Shown here in pieces: positions 25,991 through 35,526 of a DNA stretch of 64,000 bases (positions are counted from its first letter, which is position 1; every line of letters begins with the position of its first letter). The stretch is from Segetibacter sp. 3557_3. GTDB taxonomy: Bacteria > Bacteroidota > Bacteroidia > Chitinophagales > Chitinophagaceae. The notes beneath the pieces are model-generated. The model was given only the letters and a program-made list of their open reading frames with translations, was not told the DNA's origin and made no database searches. The stretch is taken from assembly GCF_004354985.1 (NCBI RefSeq), contig NZ_SMSK01000001.1:1116001-1180000 (forward strand). The letters run 5' to 3'. Made by a program: the position numbers and the translations under genes.

Positions 25991-28900
25991 TCACCGCCCT
26001 TTTCTTAACCATGCCACCCACGCCCCTTTAAACGGCGGCTGCACTGCACTTATCCTTCCGCCAACAATCTTTTTATTGGTGCGAACAACTTCGCCCGTAC
26101 CGGGATTGATCCAGTTTAGCGCATAGGTTGACTTATTACCACTAAGATCAATGGTATTGCCACCTAAACTAAATACCACGTAACCAAGGCCTGGTTTGCC
26201 CAACAAATATTGTATGCTGTCCTGGTTTGCCCTAACCACCGGAAGCATGCTCGCCGCCTCGGTAAAAAACCGGGCATCTTTAATATCGGGAAGGGTTGCG
26301 AGCGATCCACCGCCGATAAAGATCGCCCAGTTGGTAAACGGGGCACCGCCGCGCGAATACACAATCGCCTTTTGCGGGTACTGGTTTTTAAACGCTGCTA
26401 CAGCACGGTAGATCTGCCCAAAAGAGGTTTCTCCTACGTCCATGATGCGTGCATACTGCCGCTCTGCAAGGCTCTGCCCACCCTTTGGTGCATAAGCGCT
26501 ACTGTCTTTCCGGTATTGCCATTGTATCACATCTATAGCGTCTACAAGGTGAGACCTTTTCGGGTCAGCAAGAATAACATCCTGCACGTCTTTCGTGCCG
26601 GAGAGCAGTACCATTACAGGGTGATTCTCGCGCTCCCATTCGCCAACCACATCGAGCCAGAACTGCAGAAAGTGTGCAGGGCCGGTATATTCATGCCCGG
26701 GATGGTGCATGATGTTCGTGTTGCCTTTAAATTCATCCAAACTCTTCCGGATGTATAACCGGTGTAGTTGCCTGCGCACAGGATGGCTCGTATCGTAAAA
26801 CTCGTCGGCCATAAACACGCGCTTATCACCTGCATAAGGGGTGTTCTCTGCAAACCCGGTATTGTTGATGTTGTTCGCTGTTCGCCAGGGGTAATCGGCC
26901 CAGTGAGCACCTTCTTCTATAATGTTGTGCTGGAGGTAGTGTTCCTGGATAAACAACAGGCCCTTCTGATCTGCGAGATTTGCAAATTGCTTCAGGCGTA
27001 ACCAATACCAACTGTTCCATTTCGTCAGGTCGTACTTGCTGAGGCGATCAAATGCTTCGCCCTGTCCACTGCGACTAAAAGGCTGCTCATAAAACGGCGC
27101 CCAAACGTCTGCGTCTGCCCTCCGTGTACGCGCATGATCGTCGCGCCTGCGCTCGTACCAGAGAGCGGGAAAATTTTGCATGGCAACAACCCGGTTTCGC
27201 TGCATCTCACTAACCACCGTATCCAGGTTGTCGGTTAAACCCTTACCTACCCTGCCGGGCACAAAACGCACGAGATTTGTCGCTGCCCTGCTCAACTCGC
27301 CGGGGCGGGTGGTGCCACGCCAAAGTGAGGTCCGCCCTTTACGCCCCGTTAATACCTGGCCGCCACGCACAATCCAGCCATTTTGAAGGGAGATCGGCAA
27401 TGCCTTCGAATCATCACCGGCTGCCTTCCCTGCGGTTACATTGCCCATTGTTTTTGCCTGCGACATGTCCGATCCGACGGGGTATTTCCGGATCATCGAA
27501 TCGATCCAGCTTTCCATGACGAGGTCAGGGAATTTGGATCGCTCGCTTACCCTGGCTGCAGTTTCGGGCTGTAATGCCGTGCTCCTGTCCGACTCGTAAA
27601 CAAGTATCTTGTCCTGTTCCGGGCTCCGTTTACCAGTTCGGGCTTCCAGCTGCGCGTAAAAAATACTTTCGGGCTTTAAAAAGCTTCTTGGCATTTCGTG
27701 GCGCCCGTTGCCATATCCCTGCGCCCAACTGCCATAGGCCCAGTTTTGTGCCCCTGGTGGTGCATCCAAATGAAGCTGGGCCGCCCTGGTTTGCCAGCTT
27801 AAAGAATTAGCGGTGCTCCATCCCCCACCCTGCCCGTCAACATCGCGGTAAGCAAGTTCCAGGTTGCCGCCATCAATTGTTAGCTTGTCAAACAATACGC
27901 CTGTCGACCATCCCCCAATCGCACCGCTGAAATGGTGCGGCAAATAAGCGTAACACTGTACAAAGGCATTTGGACCTGCCGCCGTAAAACCGACAGAAAA
28001 ATCGTGGTAACCGTATTCCGCATAACAGCGCTGAAACAACACCTGCTGACCAAGGGTATGAAACGAATAGCGCCGGTGGTTGCCGATCTCTCCCACGGGC
28101 GCCAACGATTTGCAATCTTCAACCGTTACCCGGCTTGCACTTTCCCACACGGCTACTGCTGAGCTCACAAAATGTTCCGCCACTACCCTGCGCACCCATG
28201 CATCACGTACATTGTCCATCGTTATGGCCATCCAGCGATGGTTTTCGTCTTTCTTGTTTGTAGAATCATACGTTGAGATACAACGCAGGTTTTCCACCCC
28301 AACATTTCCGATCCGTCCGTTCCACGTATACCTGGCTACCGTGCCGCCACCATATGTGGGGTCCAGCGAATTGGTAAGCGGCACATCAATCGTAATGGAT
28401 TGTGGGTCAACCCCGGCTACCGTGCGATACCATTTTTGGTCAAAGTCCCCGGCATCCCATTTAGTGAGTTGATAGTCTACGTAAATGCCAATTTTATCAG
28501 CACCTATTTTAGCGATCCATTCTTTAGTCGACGGCCGGGTAACCATAATCTGGTCGCCAGGTTTAAAGCCGTGTGCTGTTTTAAAGTTGAGCTTTGTCGT
28601 GTTTACCGGGTAATAGGCGTCATCAACAGCAATCGCCTTTTCAGTTGCGAGGTCATCTTTACCGGTTATCCTGATAGGTGTTTCCCGGTCGGCCCCGGTG
28701 GCGACCAGCACGGTTTCATCCGGGCCAGACCCACTGCCGCGCAATACCACACCAGAGGCGCTGATGGTCAAACTGCCGCCAATGAGGTACCTGCCTTTTT
28801 CTAATAGCACGGCACCACGAAAGCCCCGGGCATCTATCGGCAACAAAGCTACCTGGTCAATGGCCGCTTGTATACGCGCCGTAGCATCAGTCCCCATTGC

Positions 28901-29134
28901 CGGAACGATCACCTTAACCGCAACATCCGGAATCGAAGTTTCCGAAAGCATATAGCCACAATACGAATAGTCCGGAACACGGTCGCCATTGGCTTCCGTT
29001 TTGTACGACAGCTTGCCGTCAACACCGATCCGGATGGCGTTGTCTGCAGGAACTGGCTGTTGCGTCCAGGCAAACACCGGTAAAAAAATTAGCAGGAACA
29101 AAGAAATGCAGGAGGGCTTGCAACTGGTATTCAT
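25991..29134 (-). CDS. secreted beta-helix plus hydrolase-like protein (DUF6298-like)
   Basis: 1047 aa from ATG at 29134; the longer frame to 29170 lacks a proper signal. Signal peptide about 1-24. The N-terminal half (about 60-470) is a right-handed beta-helix of the pectate-lyase type: IQAAIDQVALL, GAVLLEKGRYLI, VVLRGSGSGPDETV, ENLRCISTYD, HRRYSFHTLGQQ. The C-terminal half (about 580-1045) has alternating strands and helices with MQNFPALWYERRRDDHAR and HHPGHEYTGPAHFLQFWLD, suggesting a TIM-barrel-like hydrolase. I associate this layout with DUF6298 proteins of pectin loci, from memory. The substrate is probably plant cell wall polysaccharide. GH43 is next upstream. Confidence 0.7.
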   Translation of the reverse strand: MNTSCKPSCISLFLLIFLPVFAWTQQPVPADNAIRIGVDGKLSYKTEANGDRVPDYSYCGYMLSETSIPDVAVKVIVPAMGTDATARIQAAIDQVALLPIDARGFRGAVLLEKGRYLIGGSLTISASGVVLRGSGSGPDETVLVATGADRETPIRITGKDDLATEKAIAVDDAYYPVNTTKLNFKTAHGFKPGDQIMVTRPSTKEWIAKIGADKIGIYVDYQLTKWDAGDFDQKWYRTVAGVDPQSITIDVPLTNSLDPTYGGGTVARYTWNGRIGNVGVENLRCISTYDSTNKKDENHRWMAITMDNVRDAWVRRVVAEHFVSSAVAVWESASRVTVEDCKSLAPVGEIGNHRRYSFHTLGQQVLFQRCYAEYGYHDFSVGFTAAGPNAFVQCYAYLPHHFSGAIGGWSTGVLFDKLTIDGGNLELAYRDVDGQGGGWSTANSLSWQTRAAQLHLDAPPGAQNWAYGSWAQGYGNGRHEMPRSFLKPESIFYAQLEARTGKRSPEQDKILVYESDRSTALQPETAARVSERSKFPDLVMESWIDSMIRKYPVGSDMSQAKTMGNVTAGKAAGDDSKALPISLQNGWIVRGGQVLTGRKGRTSLWRGTTRPGELSRAATNLVRFVPGRVGKGLTDNLDTVVSEMQRNRVVAMQNFPALWYERRRDDHARTRRADADVWAPFYEQPFSRSGQGEAFDRLSKYDLTKWNSWYWLRLKQFANLADQKGLLFIQEHYLQHNIIEEGAHWADYPWRTANNINNTGFAENTPYAGDKRVFMADEFYDTSHPVRRQLHRLYIRKSLDEFKGNTNIMHHPGHEYTGPAHFLQFWLDVVGEWERENHPVMVLLSGTKDVQDVILADPKRSHLVDAIDVIQWQYRKDSSAYAPKGGQSLAERQYARIMDVGETSFGQIYRAVAAFKNQYPQKAIVYSRGGAPFTNWAIFIGGGSLATLPDIKDARFFTEAASMLPVVRANQDSIQYLLGKPGLGYVVFSLGGNTIDLSGNKSTYALNWINPGTGEVVRTNKKIVGGRISAVQPPFKGAWVAWLRKGR

Positions 29135-29433
29135 ATTGGTTAATGCATTGAACTTACGATGTACCCACACGATTTTTATGGGCCGGGCAAAGTGCTACAA
29201 TTTAGCATCGTTGCGTCGCACTCTTGTACATTTTGTTCAATATTCAGCCAACTCCACCTCACATTACAGTTGCCGGGTATAACCTTTGATCTGTGGCTTG
29301 CACTTGCCCCGTTGTTGTTCGCTGATTAGTGCCCGGAATTGTTGCGCGATAAGCTAACCGGTCTGAGTCATAGGATGGGCATAAGAAATGGTATCTTGTT
29401 TGTATCTACTCATCTAGTCATTAATACCTGTTT
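29135..29433. other. intergenic with dispersed repeat
   Basis: Contains the core GCATCGTTGCGTCGCA at 29205-29220, shared with repeats at 10627, 47951 and 58875. No gene. Confidence 0.5.
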
Positions 29434-29544
29434 ATGGAAACAAATAGAAGACTGCCTTCAGGTAACCTATGGATTTATCTGCTGCTCGCACTCATAATTA
29501 TAGGAGCAATTGTGGCGTACAGATGGCTTACGACAACAAGATAG
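29434..29544 (+). CDS. 36-aa single-span membrane microprotein
   Basis: ATG at 29434 to TAG at 29544. METNRRLPSGN is followed by about 15 hydrophobic residues (WIYLLLALIIIGAIVAY) and a basic tail RWLTTTR, a clean one-segment membrane peptide with charges on both sides. A strong terminator follows 190 bp later. The gene is short and unknown, but hydrophobicity and position before a terminator suggest it is real. Confidence 0.4.
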   Translation: METNRRLPSGNLWIYLLLALIIIGAIVAYRWLTTTR

Positions 29545-29736
29545 GTTGCATATTGTACGCTTTCATGCCGTATTAACTATACCCAAATAAGGAAAAACAA
29601 TAGACCTGTTTTCGGAACGCTCCGCTGGTTTACCGCCTCGTTGCAAGGCGATTATGAAATCTATAATGTGATTCTAACGTAGCGGAACATGTTGGCAGGT
29701 TAACTTTACACCACTTTTTTCATATTACTGTTTTTT

Positions 29737-29767
29737 CCGCCTGTAATCAACAGGCGGTTTTTTTTTT
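29737..29767 (+). terminator. Rho-independent terminator
   Basis: CCGCCTG, loop TAATCAA, CAGGCGG (29737-29757), then ten T residues. Orientation fits the plus-strand microprotein gene. Confidence 0.85.
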
Positions 29768-29863
29768 ACCCATAATGGGTGGCAATTTCAATTGGCTGTT
29801 AGTGCACTTAAATATTATTGTACCTGGGCACACCTGGCGGTGAGTACTGCGTGCCACATACCG

Positions 29864-31393
29864 CTACTCCAGTTTCCGGTATATAAAATTGTCAAACTGA
29901 ACCACACCTTCTCCAAAGGCAAACAAGCCCGCACGAAGACTCATAAATCCACCAAAAATGTTGTGGTTAAAGCCGGTTGCATCAATGGTACGTTCTACCC
30001 GGTTCCATTGCCTGCCATCGTTACTATAGTAGAAGCTAACTTCATTTTCGTCGTTTAAAATCCTAAGGTAGCCATGACTACCCAGGTGGTTTTTGACACT
30101 GATTTTGCGGTTCTGCTGGTTAAAAACCACAAATTGACCGGAGTCTACCCCGATGCGCATGTTACCCTGGTTGTTGTAGAACAGGGTGAGCCCTGCAGTG
30201 GCATTTGGCGGAATCGTATATTCAACACTGATCTCGTACTTGCGGTCAGCTGCATTTACCAGTAGGGGCGGACTGTTTTCAAATGAGTTGCCCCTTGCCT
30301 GCAACTCAAGCTTACCATCTTTTATAGCAACCCGGTCAGCCGGAACCTGTTTAAATGATTGCCATTGTAAGCCCAGCGCTGGCGTGGAGAAGTCGTCGGA
30401 TAAGATGTCGGTAAATGCGGCAGATGCTCCCATTGGTTTACGAATAGGATTGCCACTCTGTATGCCTCCTGGTATCCGAAACCAGTTGTCTTTTGTCCAT
30501 TCTACGGGTAACATCAGGGTTTGACGGCCGAGTGTTTGAAAATGCTTTTCGTAACTATGATAGAGCATCCACCAATTTCCTTTTACATCGTCAACCAGGG
30601 ATCCATGTCCCTGGCTCCACCAGCGCTCGCTCCTGTTCTCTGTATGTACTATTGGGTTGTACGGGGAATTTTCCCAGGGTCCGAAGGGCGAACGGGAACG
30701 ACCAGACACCACCATATGCGAAGTTGCCGGACCAGCCGTTCCGCCTTCGGCAACTGTTTGGTAAAACCAGCCATCCTTTACTGTAGACTTTGGAGACTCG
30801 AGGCAGAAACATTCGGTACTCCAGCTCTTTGGAAACTGCCAGCCTTTATACCCCGGCTTAGGCGCACCAACTGTTGATAGCCCATCTGCTGAAAGCTGGA
30901 TGATAAACCCGTTTGAAAGGTATAAGTATCGTGTTCCATCCTTATCCACTACATGCCCGGGATCAATAAAACCAGTAAGTTTCAAATCCACAGGAGCAGA
31001 CCATGGCCCCGCCGCATTTTTAGCCGTTACCACCCAGTTGGTTTTGTTTGCAGGAAAATAAATGTAATACAGACCATTATGTTTGATGATATCAGGTGCC
31101 CAAACCGATCCGACATTTTTGGTAAGCGCATAAGCGATCCGTTTCCAATGAATCAGATCAGTAGAATGCCAGATTAACAAACCAGGATAGTATTCAAAGG
31201 ACGAATGCGTCATATAATAATCTTTGCCGTCGCGCACGATTGAGGGATCGGGGTAGTCGCCGCCTAAAACAGGGTTCAGGTAAAACTCACCCGATACACT
31301 TGCTTTATTCTTCTGCTGTGCCGCCATCGTTGTGGGAACCAATAATATAAGTAAAGAAAGCCGGAAAATAAACGTACTGCAGATCTTGTTCAT
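29864..31393 (-). CDS. glycoside hydrolase family 43 protein
   Basis: 509 aa. Signal peptide about 1-25. The five-bladed propeller opens with NPVLGGDYPDPSIVRDG (about 41-57), whose Asp is the general base. WAPDIIKHNGLYYIYF (about 98-113) is typical, ESPKS near residue 199 fits the acid Glu region, and GHGSLVDD follows. A C-terminal beta-sandwich (about 335-509, DDFSTPALGLQWQ through FDNFIYRKLE) matches the family's appended module. It should cleave beta-xylosides or alpha-arabinosides of hemicellulose or pectin side chains. It lies upstream of the DUF6298-like gene in the same direction, but the 29434-29767 plus-strand gene and terminator lie between them. Confidence 0.9.
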   Translation of the reverse strand: MNKICSTFIFRLSLLILLVPTTMAAQQKNKASVSGEFYLNPVLGGDYPDPSIVRDGKDYYMTHSSFEYYPGLLIWHSTDLIHWKRIAYALTKNVGSVWAPDIIKHNGLYYIYFPANKTNWVVTAKNAAGPWSAPVDLKLTGFIDPGHVVDKDGTRYLYLSNGFIIQLSADGLSTVGAPKPGYKGWQFPKSWSTECFCLESPKSTVKDGWFYQTVAEGGTAGPATSHMVVSGRSRSPFGPWENSPYNPIVHTENRSERWWSQGHGSLVDDVKGNWWMLYHSYEKHFQTLGRQTLMLPVEWTKDNWFRIPGGIQSGNPIRKPMGASAAFTDILSDDFSTPALGLQWQSFKQVPADRVAIKDGKLELQARGNSFENSPPLLVNAADRKYEISVEYTIPPNATAGLTLFYNNQGNMRIGVDSGQFVVFNQQNRKISVKNHLGSHGYLRILNDENEVSFYYSNDGRQWNRVERTIDATGFNHNIFGGFMSLRAGLFAFGEGVVQFDNFIYRKLE

Positions 31394-31823
31394 GCCGGAA
31401 ATTAAGGCATTCAGGTTATATTAAAGTGGCCTGAAACATAGCAAGACGACAGCCACACGAACGGGTGCTCCCCAAAGAACAAATTGTACAAGCGAGCGTG
31501 GCAACGATGTCGCCATGAAAACAAATGCCGGTCACCAAAAAACCAGCTTATGAAATATTCGCAAACTGTTGTAATGCACGGGCATAAATGACACCAGTTG
31601 TTAAAATTTCTCCACGTTCCGAAACGTACGTTGCCTGTAACATCCCAAACCCATTGCAGCCATTTTGTGCTTACATACCAGCACAATTGACCAGGCTCAG
31701 CAACAACGAAAAGCAGGACTCACTTTTGTTTTTTTATAACATGATTTTCGATTGCAGTGGCTTCTAATTTGATCAGGTTTATACATGACCACTTTTTAAT
31801 ATATAAACTTTAAAGGGTTAAGG
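31394..31823. other. intergenic, no gene seen
   Basis: About 430 bp between divergent genes. A 91-codon minus frame (31686-31411) has random composition, so it is not called. Confidence 0.3.
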
Positions 31824-32009
31824 ATGGCAGAGCCAAATGCGCGTGAAGCGCAACGACATCAATTAAATTTAGAGCTGCAACACATTGAACAACAATTGCG
31901 GGATTGCCCGGTGATGCAGTTCAGCGACTTACGCTGTAAGCTAAAACAGGTAAACGAAAAGCTTCGAACGCTGGATCAACTGGACAGAAACATGCAGGAT
32001 AAGGGATAG
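31824..32009 (+). CDS. small hypothetical coiled-coil protein
   Basis: 61 aa, highly charged and helical: REAQRHQLNLELQHIEQQL, then LRCKLKQVNEKLRTLDQLDR. It probably forms a coiled coil. AAGGATGG gives a plausible ribosome-binding context. Unknown function, followed by the sensor kinase gene 236 bp later. Confidence 0.5.
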   Translation: MAEPNAREAQRHQLNLELQHIEQQLRDCPVMQFSDLRCKLKQVNEKLRTLDQLDRNMQDKG

Positions 32010-32245
32010 GGGTTTGGTTTTGTTGATGACTCAGAAAAAATTAGCTGAAAATCATGCTGTATTATCAGCTAGGGGGTAAAATCGATTATGGAAAAGGGAT
32101 ACCAGCGTTTTTGATTTAGACGAAGCTAGAAGTGGAGCACGCCATTGGCGTAACTACTATCGACATCAGGCATTATAATATGATTTTACTACGGGTGGAT
32201 ATTGTGTGCATGGTATTGTACATTGCAGCAAAGTTTCAGGTGATC

Positions 32246-33526
32246 ATGGATTTGGATCAAAGCGCAACAAACCTACCCCCGGATGTACTATTGATGCAGA
32301 AAGTATCTATTACTGCAACAATTCTTGATGTAGTTTGCCGAACAACAGGAATGGGTTTTGCGGCTATCGCGAAAGTTACAGAAGATCGCTGGATCACCTG
32401 TAGTGTGCTTGACCGCATTAACTTCGGGCTACGCCCCGGGGATGAACTAAAGGTGGAATCTACCATATGCCATGAGATCAGGCAGAGTTGCCAGGCAGTA
32501 GTAATTGAGCAGGTGGATGATGACAATGTTTATGCCCGGCACCATACTCCCAAACTATATGGCTTTCAAAGCTATATTTCTGTTCCCGTTTTCAAGCGAA
32601 ACGGCAGTTTTTTTGGAACCCTCTGCGCCATCGATCCGAAACCTGCCCGGATTAATACCCCGGAAATCCTGGGGATGTTTAACCTGTTTGCAGATTTAAT
32701 CAGCTTTCACCTCGATGCGGCGGAACAACTTGAAGAAAGCCAATCTGCGCTTACCCGCGAACGGCAAGAGCGTACAGATGTACTCGAGGAGAAGAATGCC
32801 GAACTTGAAAAGATGAACCTTGAGTTAGAGTCGTTCGCGCATGTTGCAAGCCACGACCTGCAGGAGCCGCTACGCAAGATCGAAACTTTCTCCAACTTCA
32901 TCCTGGAACGCGATTACGATAATCTTTCGGGCAGCGGCAAACAATATTTCGACCGTTTAATAAGGTCGGTAAAACGGATGCAAACCTTGATTAAAGACCT
33001 GATCATGTATACCCAGGTGAAGGTGCACGATAAGGTTTTCGAGAAAATTGCCCTGGGTAACATTGTTGAAGAGGTAACGCAAAATTTTGCCGAAGAACTG
33101 CATTCGAAACAGGGAAAAATTGAAGCTTCGAAACTGTGCCTTGCTTCGGTGATCCCTTTCCAGTTCAACCAACTGTTACAAAATATCATTGGCAACTCAA
33201 TAAAATTTTCAAGACCCGACGTAAGCCCTGTTATCACCATTACAAGTTGTATTGAGGTGGGCAATACCACACTGAGCGAACGGCTTTCCAACGATAAACA
33301 ATATTGCCACATAACCATCTGCGACAATGGTATTGGTTTTGATCCCAAACACAGCCAAAAAATTTTTGAAGTATTCCAGCGATTGAATGGGCGGCATGAA
33401 TACGATGGCACAGGTATCGGTCTATCGATTGTAAAGAAAATTGTAGATAACCACAACGGGTTTATTACCGCGAGCAGCGAGCCTGATCATGGCGCGCGTT
33501 TCGACATTTATATTCCACAACATTAG
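32246..33526 (+). CDS. GAF-domain sensor histidine kinase
   Basis: 426 aa from ATG at 32246 (MDLDQ). The frame is open to 32132, but the extra 38 residues have no domain. A GAF domain (about 20-165) contains GFQSYISVPVF and GTLCAID. A coiled coil (about 170-200) leads to the HisKA box FAHVASHDLQEPLRKIETF (about 203) with phosphorylated His, and the HATPase has the N box (QNIIGNSIKFS), G1 DNGIGF and G2 GTGIGLSIVKK. There is no membrane segment, so it is cytoplasmic and senses an internal signal. No response regulator is adjacent; one lies 12 kb away at 45730. Confidence 0.9.
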   Translation: MDLDQSATNLPPDVLLMQKVSITATILDVVCRTTGMGFAAIAKVTEDRWITCSVLDRINFGLRPGDELKVESTICHEIRQSCQAVVIEQVDDDNVYARHHTPKLYGFQSYISVPVFKRNGSFFGTLCAIDPKPARINTPEILGMFNLFADLISFHLDAAEQLEESQSALTRERQERTDVLEEKNAELEKMNLELESFAHVASHDLQEPLRKIETFSNFILERDYDNLSGSGKQYFDRLIRSVKRMQTLIKDLIMYTQVKVHDKVFEKIALGNIVEEVTQNFAEELHSKQGKIEASKLCLASVIPFQFNQLLQNIIGNSIKFSRPDVSPVITITSCIEVGNTTLSERLSNDKQYCHITICDNGIGFDPKHSQKIFEVFQRLNGRHEYDGTGIGLSIVKKIVDNHNGFITASSEPDHGARFDIYIPQH

Positions 33527-33582
33527 CCCCCAGGTACAACCTGCAAGAGATGATTGTAACAGAGTCGTATGCTCCTTACAAC

Positions 33583-33978
33583 TTACCTCTGCTGTTCAAT
33601 TGAATCTTTATAATCAAAATAAGGCACCTCATCATTTGGCGTTGCTTCTTTCTGCTGCCAGTACGAAAGCGTTACCACCTGTCCGCCACTTGTTTTGAGC
33701 AACCTGCCGAAAATCGCATTTATGGGGTTGAAGGTAACGTCGGTTACGGCAACAGTAAAAGCTGGCGGTGCCTCCACTTGCAGTAAAGGAACCTCGGTGC
33801 CCGGCTTTGCAACAGCCGCGGCCTTAGGCGCAGGGCTTGGTTCCACTACAACGGTATACTTGTTTAGCCGGAGCACATGGGCCAAAAAATCGGCCCTCTG
33901 CTGACTGACATTCTTCTCAACTATTGCGCACCTGGTTCCACCCAATTCCTCTACTTCATGATTTTTGTTGATTGCCAT
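33583..33978 (-). CDS. hypothetical protein at the end of the nuo operon
   Basis: 131 aa. Charged N-terminus (EVEELGGTRCAIVEKN), Ala/Pro-rich middle and a compact C-terminal part (TFNPINAIFGRLLKTSGGQVVTLSYW). No membrane segment. It follows nuoN by 61 bp on the same strand and is probably co-transcribed, so it may accompany complex I, but no function is known. Confidence 0.55.
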   Translation of the reverse strand: MAINKNHEVEELGGTRCAIVEKNVSQQRADFLAHVLRLNKYTVVVEPSPAPKAAAVAKPGTEVPLLQVEAPPAFTVAVTDVTFNPINAIFGRLLKTSGGQVVTLSYWQQKEATPNDEVPYFDYKDSIEQQR

Positions 33979-34039
33979 GTTGCGGTTTTAGAAAGGTTGT
34001 TAGAGGCTTAGCCTGGTGAGATGTTGCCAGGTTAAATGC

Positions 34040-35449
34040 CTACAAACCCGTGCTTAAAGCGTGAATGTAGTTGTAAATAAAACGAATGAAGCCAACTGTC
34101 AACACCCCAACCGTACAGGTATACAAGGCAATCCGCGGGAGCAGCGGAATACGGAGTGTTTCAATGGGCTTAGGATTTTCGTCCATGAATATCGCCCTGA
34201 CCACCCGGAGATAATAGTAAAAAGAAATGATCATATTCAATGCAGCTATGGTGATAAAGAGGAAATTTCCCTTGCCTGCACCCGCAAATAACAGGAAGAA
34301 TTTCCCGAAAAACCCGGCAGTGGGTGGCACCCCCGCGAGCGAAAATAAAGCTATGGTAAGGATCCAGGAAAGCAACGGGTTCGTTTTGTAAAAGCCCTTG
34401 TAATCGGTAATATTTTCTTTGCCGGTGAGCCCACTTACCAACGCGATTACGCCGAATGCCGCCAGGTTGGAAAAAACATAGATGAGAACGAAATAGACCA
34501 CCGATGCTGTTCCGAATTGCGAACTACCGCTAATGCCAACCAGGATAAAGCCAACCTGGGCAATGGAAGAGAAGGCCAGGAATCGTTTAAAATTGTTTTG
34601 CCTGATCGCAAACAGGTTACCCGTGATAATGGTGAGCAAGGAAAGTATAAACAGCATGTTGTACCAGGCGGCTGCTAACGGTTTAAATACCGTGTACAGC
34701 ACAGAAATAAAAACAAATAAAACTGCTCCCTTTGAAACCACCGACAAAAAAGAAGTTACCGCCACAGGTGCGCCTTCGTAAACATCGGCTGTCCACATGT
34801 GAAAAGGGGCAACTGAAATCTTGAATGCAAAGCCAGCCAGCAAGAGAATAAATGCAAAGATCTGGAGCGGATCATTGGTCAGCAGTGGTGGTATCTGCGA
34901 AAAGGTGAGGCTGCCAGTTGTACCATAGATCATCGATATTCCAAACAACAATAGTGACGAAGAGAACGCCGATGAGAAGATCAACTTCAAAGCGGCTTCA
35001 GAGGACTGTCGTTTCACCAGGTCGAAATTTGCGGCAGCAGCCAGTGGTATGGTCGACAGCTCGAGGCCAAGATAGAACATCAGCAAGTTGCCTGCAGAGA
35101 TCATAAAAAACATACCCAGCATCGTTGAAAGCAAAAGCACGTAAAACTCAGGAACGTGTTTATGTGTTTTTAACCAAACGGAGGACTGCATCGAAATGAT
35201 GAGCATGGCAAGGCTCAGGATATTTTTTTCAAGCACCATAAGCTCGTTGGTGCGAAACATCTCATTGAAAAGCATTCCTTGCTTGCTACCGATAAAGCCA
35301 GCCACAAGGTTGATCAACAATAAAACATTGACGATGCTGATATAGCTTTCGTTTGACCGTTCGCGGCCAAGTTTCAGGAAGAGGATGAAGAAAATCATTG
35401 CGACCAGCATCAATTCCTGTTTCATCAACAAAAGCACATCAACCCACAT
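34040..35449 (-). CDS. nuoN: NADH-quinone oxidoreductase subunit N
   Basis: 469 aa with about 14 membrane segments, a proton-pumping antiporter-like subunit of complex I. The segment PFHMWTADVYEGAPVAVTSF (about 216-235) and FKRFLAFSSIAQVGF (about 290) are the family core, carrying the lysine channel. It is the last nuo gene. nuoM ends 77 bp upstream. Confidence 0.95.
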   Translation of the reverse strand: MWVDVLLLMKQELMLVAMIFFILFLKLGRERSNESYISIVNVLLLINLVAGFIGSKQGMLFNEMFRTNELMVLEKNILSLAMLIISMQSSVWLKTHKHVPEFYVLLLSTMLGMFFMISAGNLLMFYLGLELSTIPLAAAANFDLVKRQSSEAALKLIFSSAFSSSLLLFGISMIYGTTGSLTFSQIPPLLTNDPLQIFAFILLLAGFAFKISVAPFHMWTADVYEGAPVAVTSFLSVVSKGAVLFVFISVLYTVFKPLAAAWYNMLFILSLLTIITGNLFAIRQNNFKRFLAFSSIAQVGFILVGISGSSQFGTASVVYFVLIYVFSNLAAFGVIALVSGLTGKENITDYKGFYKTNPLLSWILTIALFSLAGVPPTAGFFGKFFLLFAGAGKGNFLFITIAALNMIISFYYYLRVVRAIFMDENPKPIETLRIPLLPRIALYTCTVGVLTVGFIRFIYNYIHALSTGL

Positions 35450-35526
35450 AAGGACAGTCTTTTAAGAGTTCAGGTATCAGTCATTCCGGATATTGCTGAT
35501 GAAAGCACTCGACCGGCAATCTGGGA

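Noticed and set aside
26210-26758. 182-codon plus-strand open frame
   Set aside because: Opposite-strand shadow of the DUF6298-like gene.
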